The notes under the pieces: model-generated
Seen by the model: the letters and a program-made list of their open reading frames with translations, nothing else
The model's database searches: none
What the model was told of the DNA's origin: nothing
Translations under genes and position numbers: made by a program
NCBI RefSeq assembly: GCF_900117395.1
Contig: NZ_FPEG01000003.1
Span: forward strand, 682,001-746,000
Direction: 5' to 3'
Length of the DNA stretch: 64,000 nucleotides
DNA from: Agrococcus sp. Marseille-P2731
GTDB taxonomy: Bacteria; Actinomycetota; Actinomycetes; Actinomycetales; Microbacteriaceae
Part shown: in pieces, positions 53,824-63,928 of the stretch
Layout: each line of letters opens with the position of its first letter
How positions within the stretch are numbered: position 1 is the first letter of the stretch

Positions 53824-54933
53824 TCAGGCTGTGAACGTCGAGCGCAGGAGGCGCGCGACCGCAGGGCGGCCATCCGCGAGCGCCGCGCGCTGCCGGACGG
53901 CGCCGTTGCCCTCGGCACGCGTGCGCTCGATGACGGCGCGCACTCGCTCCTCGTCACCGGCAGCGGCCAGCGCGGGCGCGACGAGCTCGAGCATCCGATC
54001 GATCACGCTCCAGGCGGGGGCCAGCTCGGCCGTCGTGGGGTCGACGAGCTCGCCCTCCAACCCATGCCTCGCCGCGTGCCAGACGGCGCCGTCGACCAGC
54101 TCGGCGTGGGCGCTCGCCTCGTGGTGCGGCAGCTGGCCGGCCGCAGCCACCTCCACGAGCGCGCGGCTCAGCAGTGCCGCAGCGACCGTCTCGTCGGCCG
54201 AGAGCTGCGCGTCGAAGGCTCGCAGCTCCACGGTCGGGTAGCGCTCGGCCAGCCGCATCATCCAGTAGATCGAGGCGGTGTCGAGCGTCGTGCCGATCCC
54301 GACGAGCGCACGCACGCGCCGCTCGTAGTCGGCGGCGTCGGCGAAGATCGGCGGCACCGAAGCGGTCGTGAAGCGCCGCCCGACGATGGTGCGCCAGCTC
54401 GCGAACCCCGTGTCCGCACCCTCGAAGCACGGCGAGTTCGCGGTGAGCGCGATGAGCGGCGCGAGCCAAGGCCGCAGCGCCCGCATCACCCGCACGCCCT
54501 CCTCGCGGCTGCCGATCCCGACGTGCACGTGCAGGCCCTGGATGCGGTGGTCCGGGCGGATCGCACCGAGCTCGTCGACGAACCGGGCATAGCGATCGCC
54601 ACCGGCGACGCTCGAGACTCCGCGCCCGAAGGGCGTGCCGATGCTCGCGGGGACCAGCCCGCGGCGATCGGCCGCCCCTCCGAGCGCCCGCCGGAACTCC
54701 CGCACCACCCGCTCTGCGGCATCGCCCTCGCACAGCACCGGCGACGCGAACTCCAGCTGCGCCTTCAAGAACTCGCTCTCGACCCAGCCGACGGTCGCCT
54801 CGACGTCGGCGATCTCGGCGATGACATCCTCGGCGACGTCGACCGGCGCGAGCGTGTCCGGCTCGAGCAGGATCATCTCCTCCTCGACGCCGAAGGTGCG
54901 CGGTGAGCGCCTGACCGGGTGCGTGACCGTCAT
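53824..54933 (-). CDS. carboxylate-amine ligase, YbdK family (glutamate-cysteine ligase type 2)
   Basis: A 369-residue GCS2-family ligase. RTFGVEEEMILLEPDT at the N-terminus, ESEFLKAQLEFASPV, IQGLHVHVGI, the GFASWRTIVG block and VELRAFDAQLSADETVAAA are conserved family blocks. YbdK has weak glutamate-cysteine ligase activity; actinobacteria use several paralogues, whose real substrates are often unknown. ATG at 54933 matches the family start. Divergent from ku. Confidence 0.9.
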   Translation of the reverse strand: MTVTHPVRRSPRTFGVEEEMILLEPDTLAPVDVAEDVIAEIADVEATVGWVESEFLKAQLEFASPVLCEGDAAERVVREFRRALGGAADRRGLVPASIGTPFGRGVSSVAGGDRYARFVDELGAIRPDHRIQGLHVHVGIGSREEGVRVMRALRPWLAPLIALTANSPCFEGADTGFASWRTIVGRRFTTASVPPIFADAADYERRVRALVGIGTTLDTASIYWMMRLAERYPTVELRAFDAQLSADETVAAALLSRALVEVAAAGQLPHHEASAHAELVDGAVWHAARHGLEGELVDPTTAELAPAWSVIDRMLELVAPALAAAGDEERVRAVIERTRAEGNGAVRQRAALADGRPAVARLLRSTFTA

Positions 54934-55045
54934 GCTCGGGATTCTCCCCGACGCCGCGCAGACCCTCCAGAGCGACGCGACGCATCCGCCGTTCCTGTGA
55001 GTTGCGGGGGTGGCGCCTCTCAGGCGTGTGGGGGACAGTGAACGC

Positions 55046-56122
55046 ATGCGGGCGATCTGGAAGGGCTCGATCACGTTCGGGCTGGTCAACGTGCCGGTGA
55101 AGCTGTACGCAGCCACCGAGGAGCACGATCTCGAGCTGCACCAGGTGCACGACGCCGACGGCGGGCGCATCCGCTACCAGCGGCGCTGCGAGGTGTGCGG
55201 CAAGAAGGTCGAGTACTCCCACATCGACAAGGCCTACGACGACGGCGAGCAGACGGTCGTCCTCACCGACGACGACATGGATGCGCTGCCCGCCGAGAAG
55301 AGCCGCGAGATCGAGGTGATGGAGTTCGTGCCCAACGAGCAGATCGACCCGATCCTCTTCGAGCGCAGCTACTACCTCGAACCCGACTCGAAGAGCCCGA
55401 AGGCCTACGTGCTGCTGCGCCGCGTGCTCGAGGAGACCGAGCGCACCGCCGTCGTGAAGCTGTCGCTGCGGCAGCGCACCCGCCTCGCCTCGATGCGCGT
55501 GCGCGACGGGGTGCTCACCGTGCAGACGATGCGCTGGGCCGACGAGGTGCGCGCGGCCGAGTTCGAGTCGCTCGACGCCGACGTGCGGATCGGCAAGCGC
55601 GAGATGGAGCTCGCCCGCTCGATCGTGAGCGACCTCGAGGCCGACTTCGAGCCCGAGCAGTACATCGACGAGTACCAGGAGCAGCTGCGCACGCTCGTCG
55701 AGGCCAAGCTCGACCAGGGCGAGGCGCTCGACACGGCGGCGACCTTCGGCGAGAGCGACGAGGGCGAGGGCGCCGAGGTCATCGACCTGCTCGAGGCGCT
55801 GCAGCGCTCGGTCGAGAAGAAGCAGGGCGCGGATGCGTCGAGCCCGACGCGCAGGCGAGCACCGGCGCGGAAGGCGGCCGACGATGAGGAGCCCGCGGCG
55901 AAGGAGCCCGCCGCGAAGCGAACCCCGTCGAAGCGCGCGGCAGCCGACGAGCCGGCGGCCAAGAAGCTCGCCGCAAAGAAGGCACCCGCCAAGAAGGCAC
56001 CTGCCAAGAAGGCACCGGCGAAGAAGGCACCGGCGAAGAAGGCACCGGCGAAGAAGGCACCGAGCGCCAGCTCCACGAGCTCGACCACCAAGAAGCCGGC
56101 GGCGAAGCGGAAGTCGGCCTGA
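55046..56122 (+). CDS. ku: non-homologous end-joining protein Ku
   Basis: A 358-residue bacterial Ku homodimer subunit that rings DNA ends and recruits LigD. MRAIWKGSITFGLVNVPVKLYAATE, CEVCGKKVEY, LTDDDMDALPAEKSREIEVMEFV and the C-terminal LDLIEALQ-like IDLLEALQRSVEKK segment are typical. The tail (about 255-358) is Lys/Ala/Pro-rich with six perfect-register KKAPA units, an extended DNA-binding tail. ATG at 55046 chosen as the family start. Followed after 1 nt by ligD. Confidence 0.95.
   Translation: MRAIWKGSITFGLVNVPVKLYAATEEHDLELHQVHDADGGRIRYQRRCEVCGKKVEYSHIDKAYDDGEQTVVLTDDDMDALPAEKSREIEVMEFVPNEQIDPILFERSYYLEPDSKSPKAYVLLRRVLEETERTAVVKLSLRQRTRLASMRVRDGVLTVQTMRWADEVRAAEFESLDADVRIGKREMELARSIVSDLEADFEPEQYIDEYQEQLRTLVEAKLDQGEALDTAATFGESDEGEGAEVIDLLEALQRSVEKKQGADASSPTRRRAPARKAADDEEPAAKEPAAKRTPSKRAAADEPAAKKLAAKKAPAKKAPAKKAPAKKAPAKKAPAKKAPSASSTSSTTKKPAAKRKSA
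55976..56065 (+). repeat. 15-bp tandem repeat in the Ku tail
   Basis: Six tandem copies of AAGAAGGCACCGGCG (with C/T variants) encode KKAPA units. Such in-frame arrays are prone to slippage and length variation between strains. Confidence 0.85.
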
Positions 56123-56123
56123 C

Positions 56124-58643
56124 GTGCCGGCTGCCGAGCGGATCACGGTCGGCGGGCGGAGCCTGCGCTTCACGAACGGCGACAAGGTGCTCTACCCGTC
56201 GACGGGCACGACCAAGCGCGACGTGCTCGAGTACGTGCTGCGCGCATCCGACGCCCTCATCGCGCACTCGGCAGGGCGCCCCGTCACGCGCAAGCGCTGG
56301 CCGGATGGGGTGGGCACGGCGCGCAAGTCCGGGCAGGTGTTCTTCCAGAAGACGCTCGAGCGGGGCGCGCCCGACTGGATCGAGACCGTCGAGCAGCGGC
56401 ACTCGACCGGGCCGAAGCACTACCCGCTGCTGACCGAGCCCGCGACGCTCGCGTGGATGGCGCAGATGGGTGCGCTCGAGCTGCACGTGCCGCAGTGGCG
56501 CGGCGTCGACGGCGAGCGCTCGAACCCCGACCGGTTGGTGCTCGACCTCGACCCCGGCGACGGCGCCGACCTCGACGACTGCGCGCAGGTGGCGCTGTGG
56601 GTGCGCGAGCTGCTCGTCGACATCGGGCTCGACCCGGTGCCGCTCACGAGCGGCTCGAAGGGCATCCACCTCTATGCGCGCCTCGACGGCACCGTGACCT
56701 CCGAGCAGGCCAGCGCGGTGGCGCACCAGCTGGCGCGGTCGCTCGAGCAGCTCCACCCCGACCTGGTCGTCAGCGACATGAAGAAGGCGCTGCGGCAGGG
56801 CAAAGTGCTCATCGACTGGAGCCAGAACTCGGCGTCGAAGACGACGGTCGCGCCCTACTCGCTGCGCGGGCGGCTGCGACCCACGGTCGCGGCACCGCGC
56901 ACGTGGGAGGAGGTCGAGGCGGGCGGCCTCGAGCAGCTCGAGATGGATGCGGTGCTCGAGCGCCTGGAGCGCGACGGCGACCTCATCGCCGCGCTCGACC
57001 CGCCGCCCGACCGGCTCGCGAAGTACCGCGGCATGCGATCGGCCGATCGCACGCCCGAGCCCGTGCCGGCCGAGCCCGCCGTGGCAGGCGAGGGGCAGTC
57101 GTGGGTGGTGCAGAAGCACCAGGCTCGGCGCCTGCACTACGACTTCCGGCTCGAGCAGGAGGGCGTGCTCGTGTCGTGGGCGGTGCCGAAGGGGCTGCCG
57201 ACCTCGACGACGCAGAACCGGCTGGCGGTGCAGACCGAGGACCACCCGCTCGAGTACGGCTCGTTCGAGGGCGTGATCCCGAAGGGCGAGTACGGCGCCG
57301 GCAAGGTCGAGATCTGGGATGCCGGCGACTTCGAGCTCGAGAAGTGGCGCGACGACGAGGTGATCGCGGTGCTGCACGGGCAGCCGGGCGGCGGGCTCGG
57401 AGGCGAGCCCTACCGCTTCGCGCTGATCCAGACCGACGCCGACAAGCGGCAGTGGCTGGTGAAGAAGACGAAGGAGCAGCCGGGCGAGGATGCGGCGCCG
57501 GCGAAGGCGGCGGGCGCGGGGGCCGGCGCGAAGCAGGCGAGTGCCAAGGAAGCCGGTGCGAAGGCCGGCGCCAAGGCCGGCGCCAAGGCCGGTGCGAAGG
57601 CCGGCACCAAGGCCGGCACCAGGGCTGGCGCGAGGACCGGCGCGAAGGCGCGATCCTCGGCGAAGGAGCGCACCCGCGGTGCGAAGCCGCGCCCCACCGA
57701 CCTGCGGCCGATGCTCGCGACGCAGGGCGACGCATCCGACATCGACGACGAGCGGGAGTGGTCGTTCGAGGTGAAGTGGGATGGCTGGCGCGCGATCGTG
57801 CAGCGAGACGGCGACACCGTGCGGCTCGTGAGCCGCAACGGTCGCGACCTCTCCGGCGCGTTCCCCGAGCTCGTCGAGGCGCTGCCCGCCGCGATCGGAG
57901 CGACGGATGCGGTGCTCGACGGCGAGATCGTGATGCTCGAGCGCGGCGTGGCGAGCTTCGAGGCGCTGCAGGATCGCGCGGGCCTGACGGGGCGCGCGGC
58001 GGCGCGGGCTGCGAAGCAGACGCCGGCGACCATCATGCTGTTCGACGCGCTCGAGGTGGACGGCGAGCGCCTCACGGGCGAGCGCCTCGACGAGCGGCAG
58101 TCGCGGCTCGACGAGATCGTGCACGAGAGCCCGCGCGTGAAGGTCTCGAAGCCGCTGCGAGGGGCGCTCGCGCGGATCCTCGAGGTGACGGCCGAGCGCG
58201 GCCTCGAGGGCGTCATCGCGAAGCGCGACGACGGCACGTATCGGCCGGGCGTGCGCACGCGCGACTGGCTCAAGCTCAAGCACCAGCTGCAGCGCGAGGT
58301 GGTCGTCGTGGGTTGGCTCGAGGGCAACGGCTCGCTCTCGGGCACCGTCGGCTCGCTCGTGCTCGCGCTGCCGGGCGAGGGCGGGCGGATGCGCTACGCC
58401 GGCCGGGTGGGCACGGGCTTCTCGGGCGCGGACCGCGACCGGTTGCGCGATGAGCTGCGCCCGCGCAGGACCGCGCCGACCATCGACGACCTGCCCGCGG
58501 ACGTGGCGCGCAAGGCGCACTGGGTTCGCGCCGCCGTCGGCGAGGTGGAGCACACCGAGCAGACCTCCTCCGGTGCCCTGCGGCACCCCGTCTGGCGTGG
58601 CCTGCGCCCCGACAAGTCGCTCGCCGACCTGAACCCCGAGTAG
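56124..58643 (+). CDS. ligD: multifunctional NHEJ DNA ligase LigD (Pol-PE-Lig)
   Basis: An 839-residue three-domain enzyme in mycobacterial order. The N-terminal primase-polymerase domain (1 to about 300) has its metal-binding Asp141/Asp143 (LVLDLDPGDG); the 3'-phosphoesterase domain (about 320-460) has HYDFRLEQEG with His338; the ATP-dependent ligase domain (about 530-839) has the adenylated Lys551 in EVKWDGWR and GLEGVIAKR. The linker (about 465-515) is a low-complexity AKAG run. GTG start 1 nt after the ku stop; translational coupling with ku is expected. Confidence 0.94.
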   Translation: MPAAERITVGGRSLRFTNGDKVLYPSTGTTKRDVLEYVLRASDALIAHSAGRPVTRKRWPDGVGTARKSGQVFFQKTLERGAPDWIETVEQRHSTGPKHYPLLTEPATLAWMAQMGALELHVPQWRGVDGERSNPDRLVLDLDPGDGADLDDCAQVALWVRELLVDIGLDPVPLTSGSKGIHLYARLDGTVTSEQASAVAHQLARSLEQLHPDLVVSDMKKALRQGKVLIDWSQNSASKTTVAPYSLRGRLRPTVAAPRTWEEVEAGGLEQLEMDAVLERLERDGDLIAALDPPPDRLAKYRGMRSADRTPEPVPAEPAVAGEGQSWVVQKHQARRLHYDFRLEQEGVLVSWAVPKGLPTSTTQNRLAVQTEDHPLEYGSFEGVIPKGEYGAGKVEIWDAGDFELEKWRDDEVIAVLHGQPGGGLGGEPYRFALIQTDADKRQWLVKKTKEQPGEDAAPAKAAGAGAGAKQASAKEAGAKAGAKAGAKAGAKAGTKAGTRAGARTGAKARSSAKERTRGAKPRPTDLRPMLATQGDASDIDDEREWSFEVKWDGWRAIVQRDGDTVRLVSRNGRDLSGAFPELVEALPAAIGATDAVLDGEIVMLERGVASFEALQDRAGLTGRAAARAAKQTPATIMLFDALEVDGERLTGERLDERQSRLDEIVHESPRVKVSKPLRGALARILEVTAERGLEGVIAKRDDGTYRPGVRTRDWLKLKHQLQREVVVVGWLEGNGSLSGTVGSLVLALPGEGGRMRYAGRVGTGFSGADRDRLRDELRPRRTAPTIDDLPADVARKAHWVRAAVGEVEHTEQTSSGALRHPVWRGLRPDKSLADLNPE
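57561..57643 (+). repeat. 12-bp tandem repeat in the LigD linker
   Basis: About seven imperfect copies of AAGGCCGGCGCC encode KAGA/KAGT units between the phosphoesterase and ligase domains. Confidence 0.75.
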
Positions 58644-58668
58644 GCCGCAGCGCAGGCAGGATGGATCC

Positions 58669-59841
58669 ATGACCACCGACCTGCTGGACCTCGAGTCGCT
58701 GCTCACCGACGAGGAGCGCGCCGTGCGAGCGCGGGTGCGCGCGCTCGTCGACCGCGAGATCAGGCCGCACATCGCCGACTGGTTCGAGCGCGCGCACTTC
58801 CCGCGCGAGCTCGTGCCGCAGCTCGCGGCGGAGGGGCTGCTCGGCATGCACCTGACGGGCTACGGATGCGCGGGGCGCTCGGCCGTGGAGTACGGCATCG
58901 CGATGCAGGAGCTCGAGGCGGGCGACAGCGGGATCCGCACCTTCGCGTCGGTGCAGGGATCGCTCGCCATGACGGCGATCGCGAAGCACGGCTCGGAGGA
59001 GCAGCGGGAGGCCTGGCTGCCGCGGATGGCTGCGGGCGAGGCGATCGGCTGCTTCGGGCTGACCGAGCCGGGCGCGGGCAGCGACCCCGGCGCCATGCAG
59101 ACCTTCGCGCGCCGCGACGGCGGCGACTGGATCATCGACGGAGCGAAGCGCTGGATCGGGCTCGCCTCGATCGCCGACGTCGCCGTCATCTGGGCGCAGA
59201 CCGACGATGGCGTGCGCGGCTTCCTGGTCGAGACGGCGCCGCACGGCGTGCCGACGCCGGGCTTCACGGCGGCCCCGATCGAGCCGAAGCTGTCGATGCG
59301 GGCCTCCATCCAGTGCGACATCGTGCTCGACGGGGTGCGCGTGCCGGGGGCCATGCGCCTGCCGGAGGCGCGCGGGCTGCGGGCGGCCTTCGAGTGCCTG
59401 AACGAAGCGCGCTTCGGCATCGCGTGGGGAGCCCTCGGCGCCGGGCGCGATGCGCTCGAGACCGCGCTCGCCTACGCCGGCGAGCGCGAGGTCTTCGGTC
59501 GTCCGCTCGCCGCGATGCAGCTGACGCAGGCGCGGCTGGCCGAGATGGCGCTGTCGCTGCAGCAGGCGCAGCTGCTCGCGCTGCACCTGGGGCGTCGGAA
59601 GGATGCGGGGCTGCTGCGACCGCACGAGATCTCGATGGGCAAGCTCGCCTCGTGCCGCACCGCGATCGACGTCTGCCGCGAGGCGCGCGCGATCCTGGGC
59701 GGCAACGGCGTCTCGCTCGACCACTCCCCCATGCGGCACGCGGCGAACCTCGAGAGCGTGCGCACCTACGAGGGCACGGACGAGGTGCACACGCTCGTGA
59801 TCGGGCAGGCGCTGACGGGGATCGCCGCGTTCCGCGGCTAG
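58669..59841 (+). CDS. acyl-CoA dehydrogenase family protein, glutaryl-CoA dehydrogenase-like
   Basis: A 390-residue FAD-dependent dehydrogenase. GCFGLTEPGAGSDPGAM, WIIDGAKRWIGLASIADV and the catalytic base Glu368 in RTYEGTDEVHTLVIG are characteristic of glutaryl-CoA dehydrogenases rather than short- or medium-chain enzymes. It would oxidise a dicarboxyl-CoA with an ETF partner; no ETF or lysine-catabolic genes are adjacent. ATG with AGGATGGATCC upstream. Followed by a repeat region. Confidence 0.9.
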   Translation: MTTDLLDLESLLTDEERAVRARVRALVDREIRPHIADWFERAHFPRELVPQLAAEGLLGMHLTGYGCAGRSAVEYGIAMQELEAGDSGIRTFASVQGSLAMTAIAKHGSEEQREAWLPRMAAGEAIGCFGLTEPGAGSDPGAMQTFARRDGGDWIIDGAKRWIGLASIADVAVIWAQTDDGVRGFLVETAPHGVPTPGFTAAPIEPKLSMRASIQCDIVLDGVRVPGAMRLPEARGLRAAFECLNEARFGIAWGALGAGRDALETALAYAGEREVFGRPLAAMQLTQARLAEMALSLQQAQLLALHLGRRKDAGLLRPHEISMGKLASCRTAIDVCREARAILGGNGVSLDHSPMRHAANLESVRTYEGTDEVHTLVIGQALTGIAAFRG

Positions 59842-59866
59842 CGGGCCCGGAGGAGCGTGCGGCACT

Positions 59867-60062
59867 CCGTAGGTCGAGGAGCGCGCGGCCTCTGGCCGCA
59901 CGCGTCACGAGACCGGCCGGCAGGGCGCGGGCTCCGGTCTCGTGACGGCAGCGACGCTCCGCGCCGCGGCCTCCTCGACCTACGGGGCGCCGGCCTCCTC
60001 GACCTCCGGGGCGCCGCGGCCTCCTCGACCTCCGGGGCGCCGCGGCCTCCTCGACCGCCGGG
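59867..60062. repeat. composite intergenic palindrome and tandem repeat
   Basis: Outer arms CCGTAGGTCGAGGA (59867-59880) and its complement (59972-59985), inner arms GTCACGAGACCGG (59904-59916) and its complement (59934-59946), followed by three to four tandem copies of a roughly 25-bp unit CGGCCTCCTCGACCTCCGGGGCGC to 60062. It shares the words GGTCGAGGAGCGC and GCGTCACGAGACC with 8982-9182. Confidence 0.82.
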
Positions 60063-60070
60063 GTCGCGCG

Positions 60071-60922
60071 CTACGCGAGCAGCCGCTCCAGCACCCGCAC
60101 GACGCCGTGCTCGGCGTTGCTCGGGGCGCGGTGACGGGCCGCCATCAGCACCTCAGGGTGCGCGTTCGCCATCGCGAAGCTCCACTCGGCGTCGGCGAGC
60201 ATGCCGAGGTCGTTCAGGTAGTCGCCGAAGACCACCGTCTGCGCCCGCGTCACGCCCAGCTCGCGCTGCAGCGCCTCGACGCCGAGCCTCTTGTCGACGC
60301 CGTCGCGGATGACGTCGGCCCAGTGCGGCGAGCCGATCACGACGCGATGCCCCGCAGGCGCATCCGGCACCCAGCGCGCCACCGCCGCCGACGAATCGGT
60401 CGCGGAGTGCATCGCGAGCTTCAGCACGTCGTCCGTGCGCTCGAGGAGGTCGTCGACCGTCTCGAGGGCGGCGTGATAGCGCTGCGCCTGCTCGACGAAG
60501 CCGGGCTCCCGCGACTCGATCGACGCCACGGCGCGGCGGCTCGCGACGACCCCGAGCTCACCCTCGGATGCCCGCACGCGCCGCACGATCTCGTGCACCG
60601 CATCCGCGCTCACCGTGGTCGCCTCGAGCACCTCGCCGTCGTGCGTGACGATCGCGCCGTTCTCGGCGATGCAGGACGTGCCACCGGCGCGCTCGAAGAG
60701 CTGCTCGAGGGTCGCGAGCTGCCGGCCGCTCGCCGGCACGAACGCGATGCCGGCGTCGCGCATGCGCGCCAGCAGGGGCCAGAAGGCCTCGGGGATGCGT
60801 CCGGCGCCGTCGAGCAGCGTGCCATCCATGTCGGCGACCACGAGCCGGATGTCGAGGTCGGCCGGGAGGTCTGGCTCTGGCGGGTGCTCGACGGGCGCCG
60901 CGGGCAGCGGCGTGCCCGTCAC
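60071..60922 (-). CDS. HAD family hydrolase (Cof-type phosphatase)
   Basis: A 283-residue haloacid-dehalogenase-fold phosphatase. Motif I VVADMDGTLLDG (nucleophile and acid Asp), motif II VPASGRQ, a C2-type cap domain in the middle and motif IV VVFGDYLNDLGMLADA are present. Cof-type enzymes dephosphorylate sugar phosphates or pyridoxal phosphate. The GTG at 60922 is taken as the start; its ribosome binding site is weak. It follows the oxidoreductase gene by 10 nt and is probably cotranscribed with it. Confidence 0.88.
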   Translation of the reverse strand: MTGTPLPAAPVEHPPEPDLPADLDIRLVVADMDGTLLDGAGRIPEAFWPLLARMRDAGIAFVPASGRQLATLEQLFERAGGTSCIAENGAIVTHDGEVLEATTVSADAVHEIVRRVRASEGELGVVASRRAVASIESREPGFVEQAQRYHAALETVDDLLERTDDVLKLAMHSATDSSAAVARWVPDAPAGHRVVIGSPHWADVIRDGVDKRLGVEALQRELGVTRAQTVVFGDYLNDLGMLADAEWSFAMANAHPEVLMAARHRAPSNAEHGVVRVLERLLA

Positions 60923-60932
60923 GCGGCGCGAC

Positions 60933-61589
60933 TCACGCCGTGACAGCGACGGCGATGGGCGTGCGGCCGTCGCCGAACTGGATCGTCCGGCCGATCGTCG
61001 AGGGATCGGCCAGGGTCGCCGCGACCACGCGGGCGACGTTGGCGCGCGAGACCGCGTGCTCGCCATCGGCGGCGCCATCGCCCACGACCTCGATCTGCTC
61101 GGTCGGCTCCTCGAGCGTCAGCATGCCCGGGCCGAGGATCGTCCAGTCGAGGCTCGACGCCCGCAGGTGGTCGTCGGCGTCGGCCTTCGCCTGTGCGTAG
61201 GCGTAGAAGTCGTCGTCCTCCGGCACGCCGTGGTCCTGGCCCGCGCCCATGTAGGACACCATCACGAAGCGCTGCACGCCGGCATCCGCCGCTGCGTCGA
61301 TGACGCGGATCGCCGCATCGCGATCGACCGCGAAGGTGCGCTCGGCGCTGCCGCCCCCGGCGCCCGCGCTCCAGACGACCGCATCCTGCCCGCGCAGCAG
61401 CTCGGCGAGCTGCTCGCGGTCGAGCTGCTGCACGTCGGCGACGACCGGCGTCGCGCCTGCCGCCTCGATGTCGGCCGACTGCTCGGCCTTGCGGATCACG
61501 CTCGAGACCTGATCGCCACGCTCTGCCAGCAGGGGTGCCAGCAGCAGCGCGACCTTGCCGTGCCCGCCGATGATGGTGATGCTCGTCAT
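60933..61589 (-). CDS. NAD(P)-binding oxidoreductase (NmrA/SDR a5-like)
   Basis: A 218-residue Rossmann-fold protein: IIGGHGKVALLLAPLLAERG nucleotide-binding turn, VVADVQQLDREQLAELL, VVWSAGAGGGS and YAQAKADADDHLRASSLDWTILGPGML, the pattern of atypical short-chain dehydrogenases of the YwnB/NmrA kind. Redox sensing or quinone-linked roles are known in relatives; the substrate is unknown here. Its ATG overlaps the DinB stop (ATGA) and has GAGGAGCGAGC upstream. Confidence 0.87.
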   Translation of the reverse strand: MTSITIIGGHGKVALLLAPLLAERGDQVSSVIRKAEQSADIEAAGATPVVADVQQLDREQLAELLRGQDAVVWSAGAGGGSAERTFAVDRDAAIRVIDAAADAGVQRFVMVSYMGAGQDHGVPEDDDFYAYAQAKADADDHLRASSLDWTILGPGMLTLEEPTEQIEVVGDGAADGEHAVSRANVARVVAATLADPSTIGRTIQFGDGRTPIAVAVTA

Positions 61590-62182
61590 GCTCGCTCCTC
61601 GGTTCCGTGGTTCGTCGTCTCGTCTGTCTTGCCTGTCGTGCCTGCCGTGCCTGCTGCATCCGCAGCATCCGTCACGTCCCAAGCGTGGTGCTCGAGGTCG
61701 TGCAGCGCATAGATGAGCAGCGTCTCCACGGTGAACACCGAGCCGTTGGATCGCCTTCCCGGCCGATCCCACGCGTCGGAGGGCACCGCATCCGCCGCGC
61801 TGGCGAGCCCCGCGGCCGCCACGTCGAGCGCGGCCGCCACATGCTCGGGCGCTTCGCTGCCGTAGTCGCCGTCGATCGCCGCCCGATCCTGATCCCAGTT
61901 CGCGAACTCGGGGTCGTCCTCGCCGAGCAGTTGCTCGAGCCGCGCCTGCATGACCCCGCAGACGTCGCGCACGTGCGCGGCGTACTCGAGCGGCGACCAG
62001 GTCGCCTCGTCGGGCCGCTCGGCGACGGACTCGCCGTGCAGCCGCTGGTGCATCGCCGCAGCGGCGAGGCGGATGCGGCGGCCGAGATCGTCGCGATCGA
62101 CCGCGAGCGGGTCGAACCCGCAGTCGGGGCACCGCTCGCGCAGCACCCACGTCCAGTCCTTCGTGTCGGGCTCGATGGGCAT
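61586..62182 (-). CDS. DinB family protein
   Basis: A 198-residue helical protein: a Cys-pair N-terminus (RERCPDCGFDPLAVDRDDL), WSPLEYAAHVRDVCGVMQARL with a metal-ligand His, and LIYALHDLEHHAWDV with the second His cluster. DinB/YfiT-like proteins often act as thiol-dependent S-transferases (for example using mycothiol) with a metal triad; the exact reaction is unknown. A Thr/Gly-rich tail ends the protein. First gene of the DinB-oxidoreductase-HAD run. Confidence 0.85.
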   Translation of the reverse strand: MPIEPDTKDWTWVLRERCPDCGFDPLAVDRDDLGRRIRLAAAAMHQRLHGESVAERPDEATWSPLEYAAHVRDVCGVMQARLEQLLGEDDPEFANWDQDRAAIDGDYGSEAPEHVAAALDVAAAGLASAADAVPSDAWDRPGRRSNGSVFTVETLLIYALHDLEHHAWDVTDAADAAGTAGTTGKTDETTNHGTEERA

Positions 62183-62311
62183 GCGCCCAGCCTCCCACGC
62201 GGGCTCGGGCGCACCCTGATCATCCGCGAGGATGACGCCCGCGCGACCGCGGGGGGACGCGGCCCGGGGCCTGCGATTCGTAGCGTCGAAGCAGACGAAG
62301 GGAACCCCATC

Positions 62312-62518
62312 ATGGAGATGTTCGCACTGCTGTTCACCATCGCCGAGGTCGCGCTCGTGGCGCTCGGGATCGCCGCGATGACGGTGGTCGCCATCGGCGG
62401 CGTCGTCGTCGGGAGCGCCTCGCTCGTGCAGCTGCGCGGCTCGCACCGAGCCAGCAGCGCCCCGCGCACCGCTCCGGCCGCGCGCCGCCAGCCGGCGGCC
62501 GCCTCCGCCACGGCCTGA
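62312..62518 (+). CDS. small single-pass membrane protein
   Basis: A 68-residue protein: one long hydrophobic segment (about 4-38, MFALLFTIAEVALVALGIAAM then VVAIGGVVVGS) and a basic, Ala/Arg-rich cytoplasmic tail. A TAGCGT -10 box (62281-62286) and an AAGGGAA ribosome binding site support it as a real gene. Unknown function. Confidence 0.68.
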   Translation: MEMFALLFTIAEVALVALGIAAMTVVAIGGVVVGSASLVQLRGSHRASSAPRTAPAARRQPAAASATA

Positions 62519-62586
62519 GCCACTCGGCCTGAGCCACTCGGCCTGGGCCGCTCGGCCTGAGCCACTCCGCCTGGGCCGCTCGGCCT
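62517..62586 (+). repeat. 14-bp tandem repeat array
   Basis: Five consecutive copies of GAGCCACTCGGCCT (variants GGGCCGCTCGGCCT and GAGCCACTCCGCCT). The first copy starts at the end of the small membrane protein gene and supplies its TGA stop. Confidence 0.85.
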
Positions 62587-62616
62587 GAGCCGGCCCGCGC
62601 ACCCGCCGCCCCGCGC

Positions 62617-62664
62617 TTGCGAGCGCACCCACGGGGGCATACTGTATTCCTGAACGATCGGTCA
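62617..62664 (+). promoter_or_regulatory. thiolase promoter with TetR-type palindrome
   Basis: TTGCGA (62617-62622), 17 nt, TACTGT (62640-62645), followed at about +1 by the near-perfect palindrome TGAACGATCGGTCA (62651-62664). The ACGATCGGT core resembles sites bound by TetR-type regulators of acyl-CoA or phenylacetate catabolism; the regulator is not in the window. Confidence 0.6.
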
Positions 62665-62716
62665 CTAATTCGCGGCCGCATCGGATCGCGTCACCGACAG
62701 CGCAGTCAGGAGTCCC

Positions 62717-63901
<1,185 letters not shown>

Positions 63902-63928
63902 GCGCCGGCACCCTGCCCGCCCCGACCG

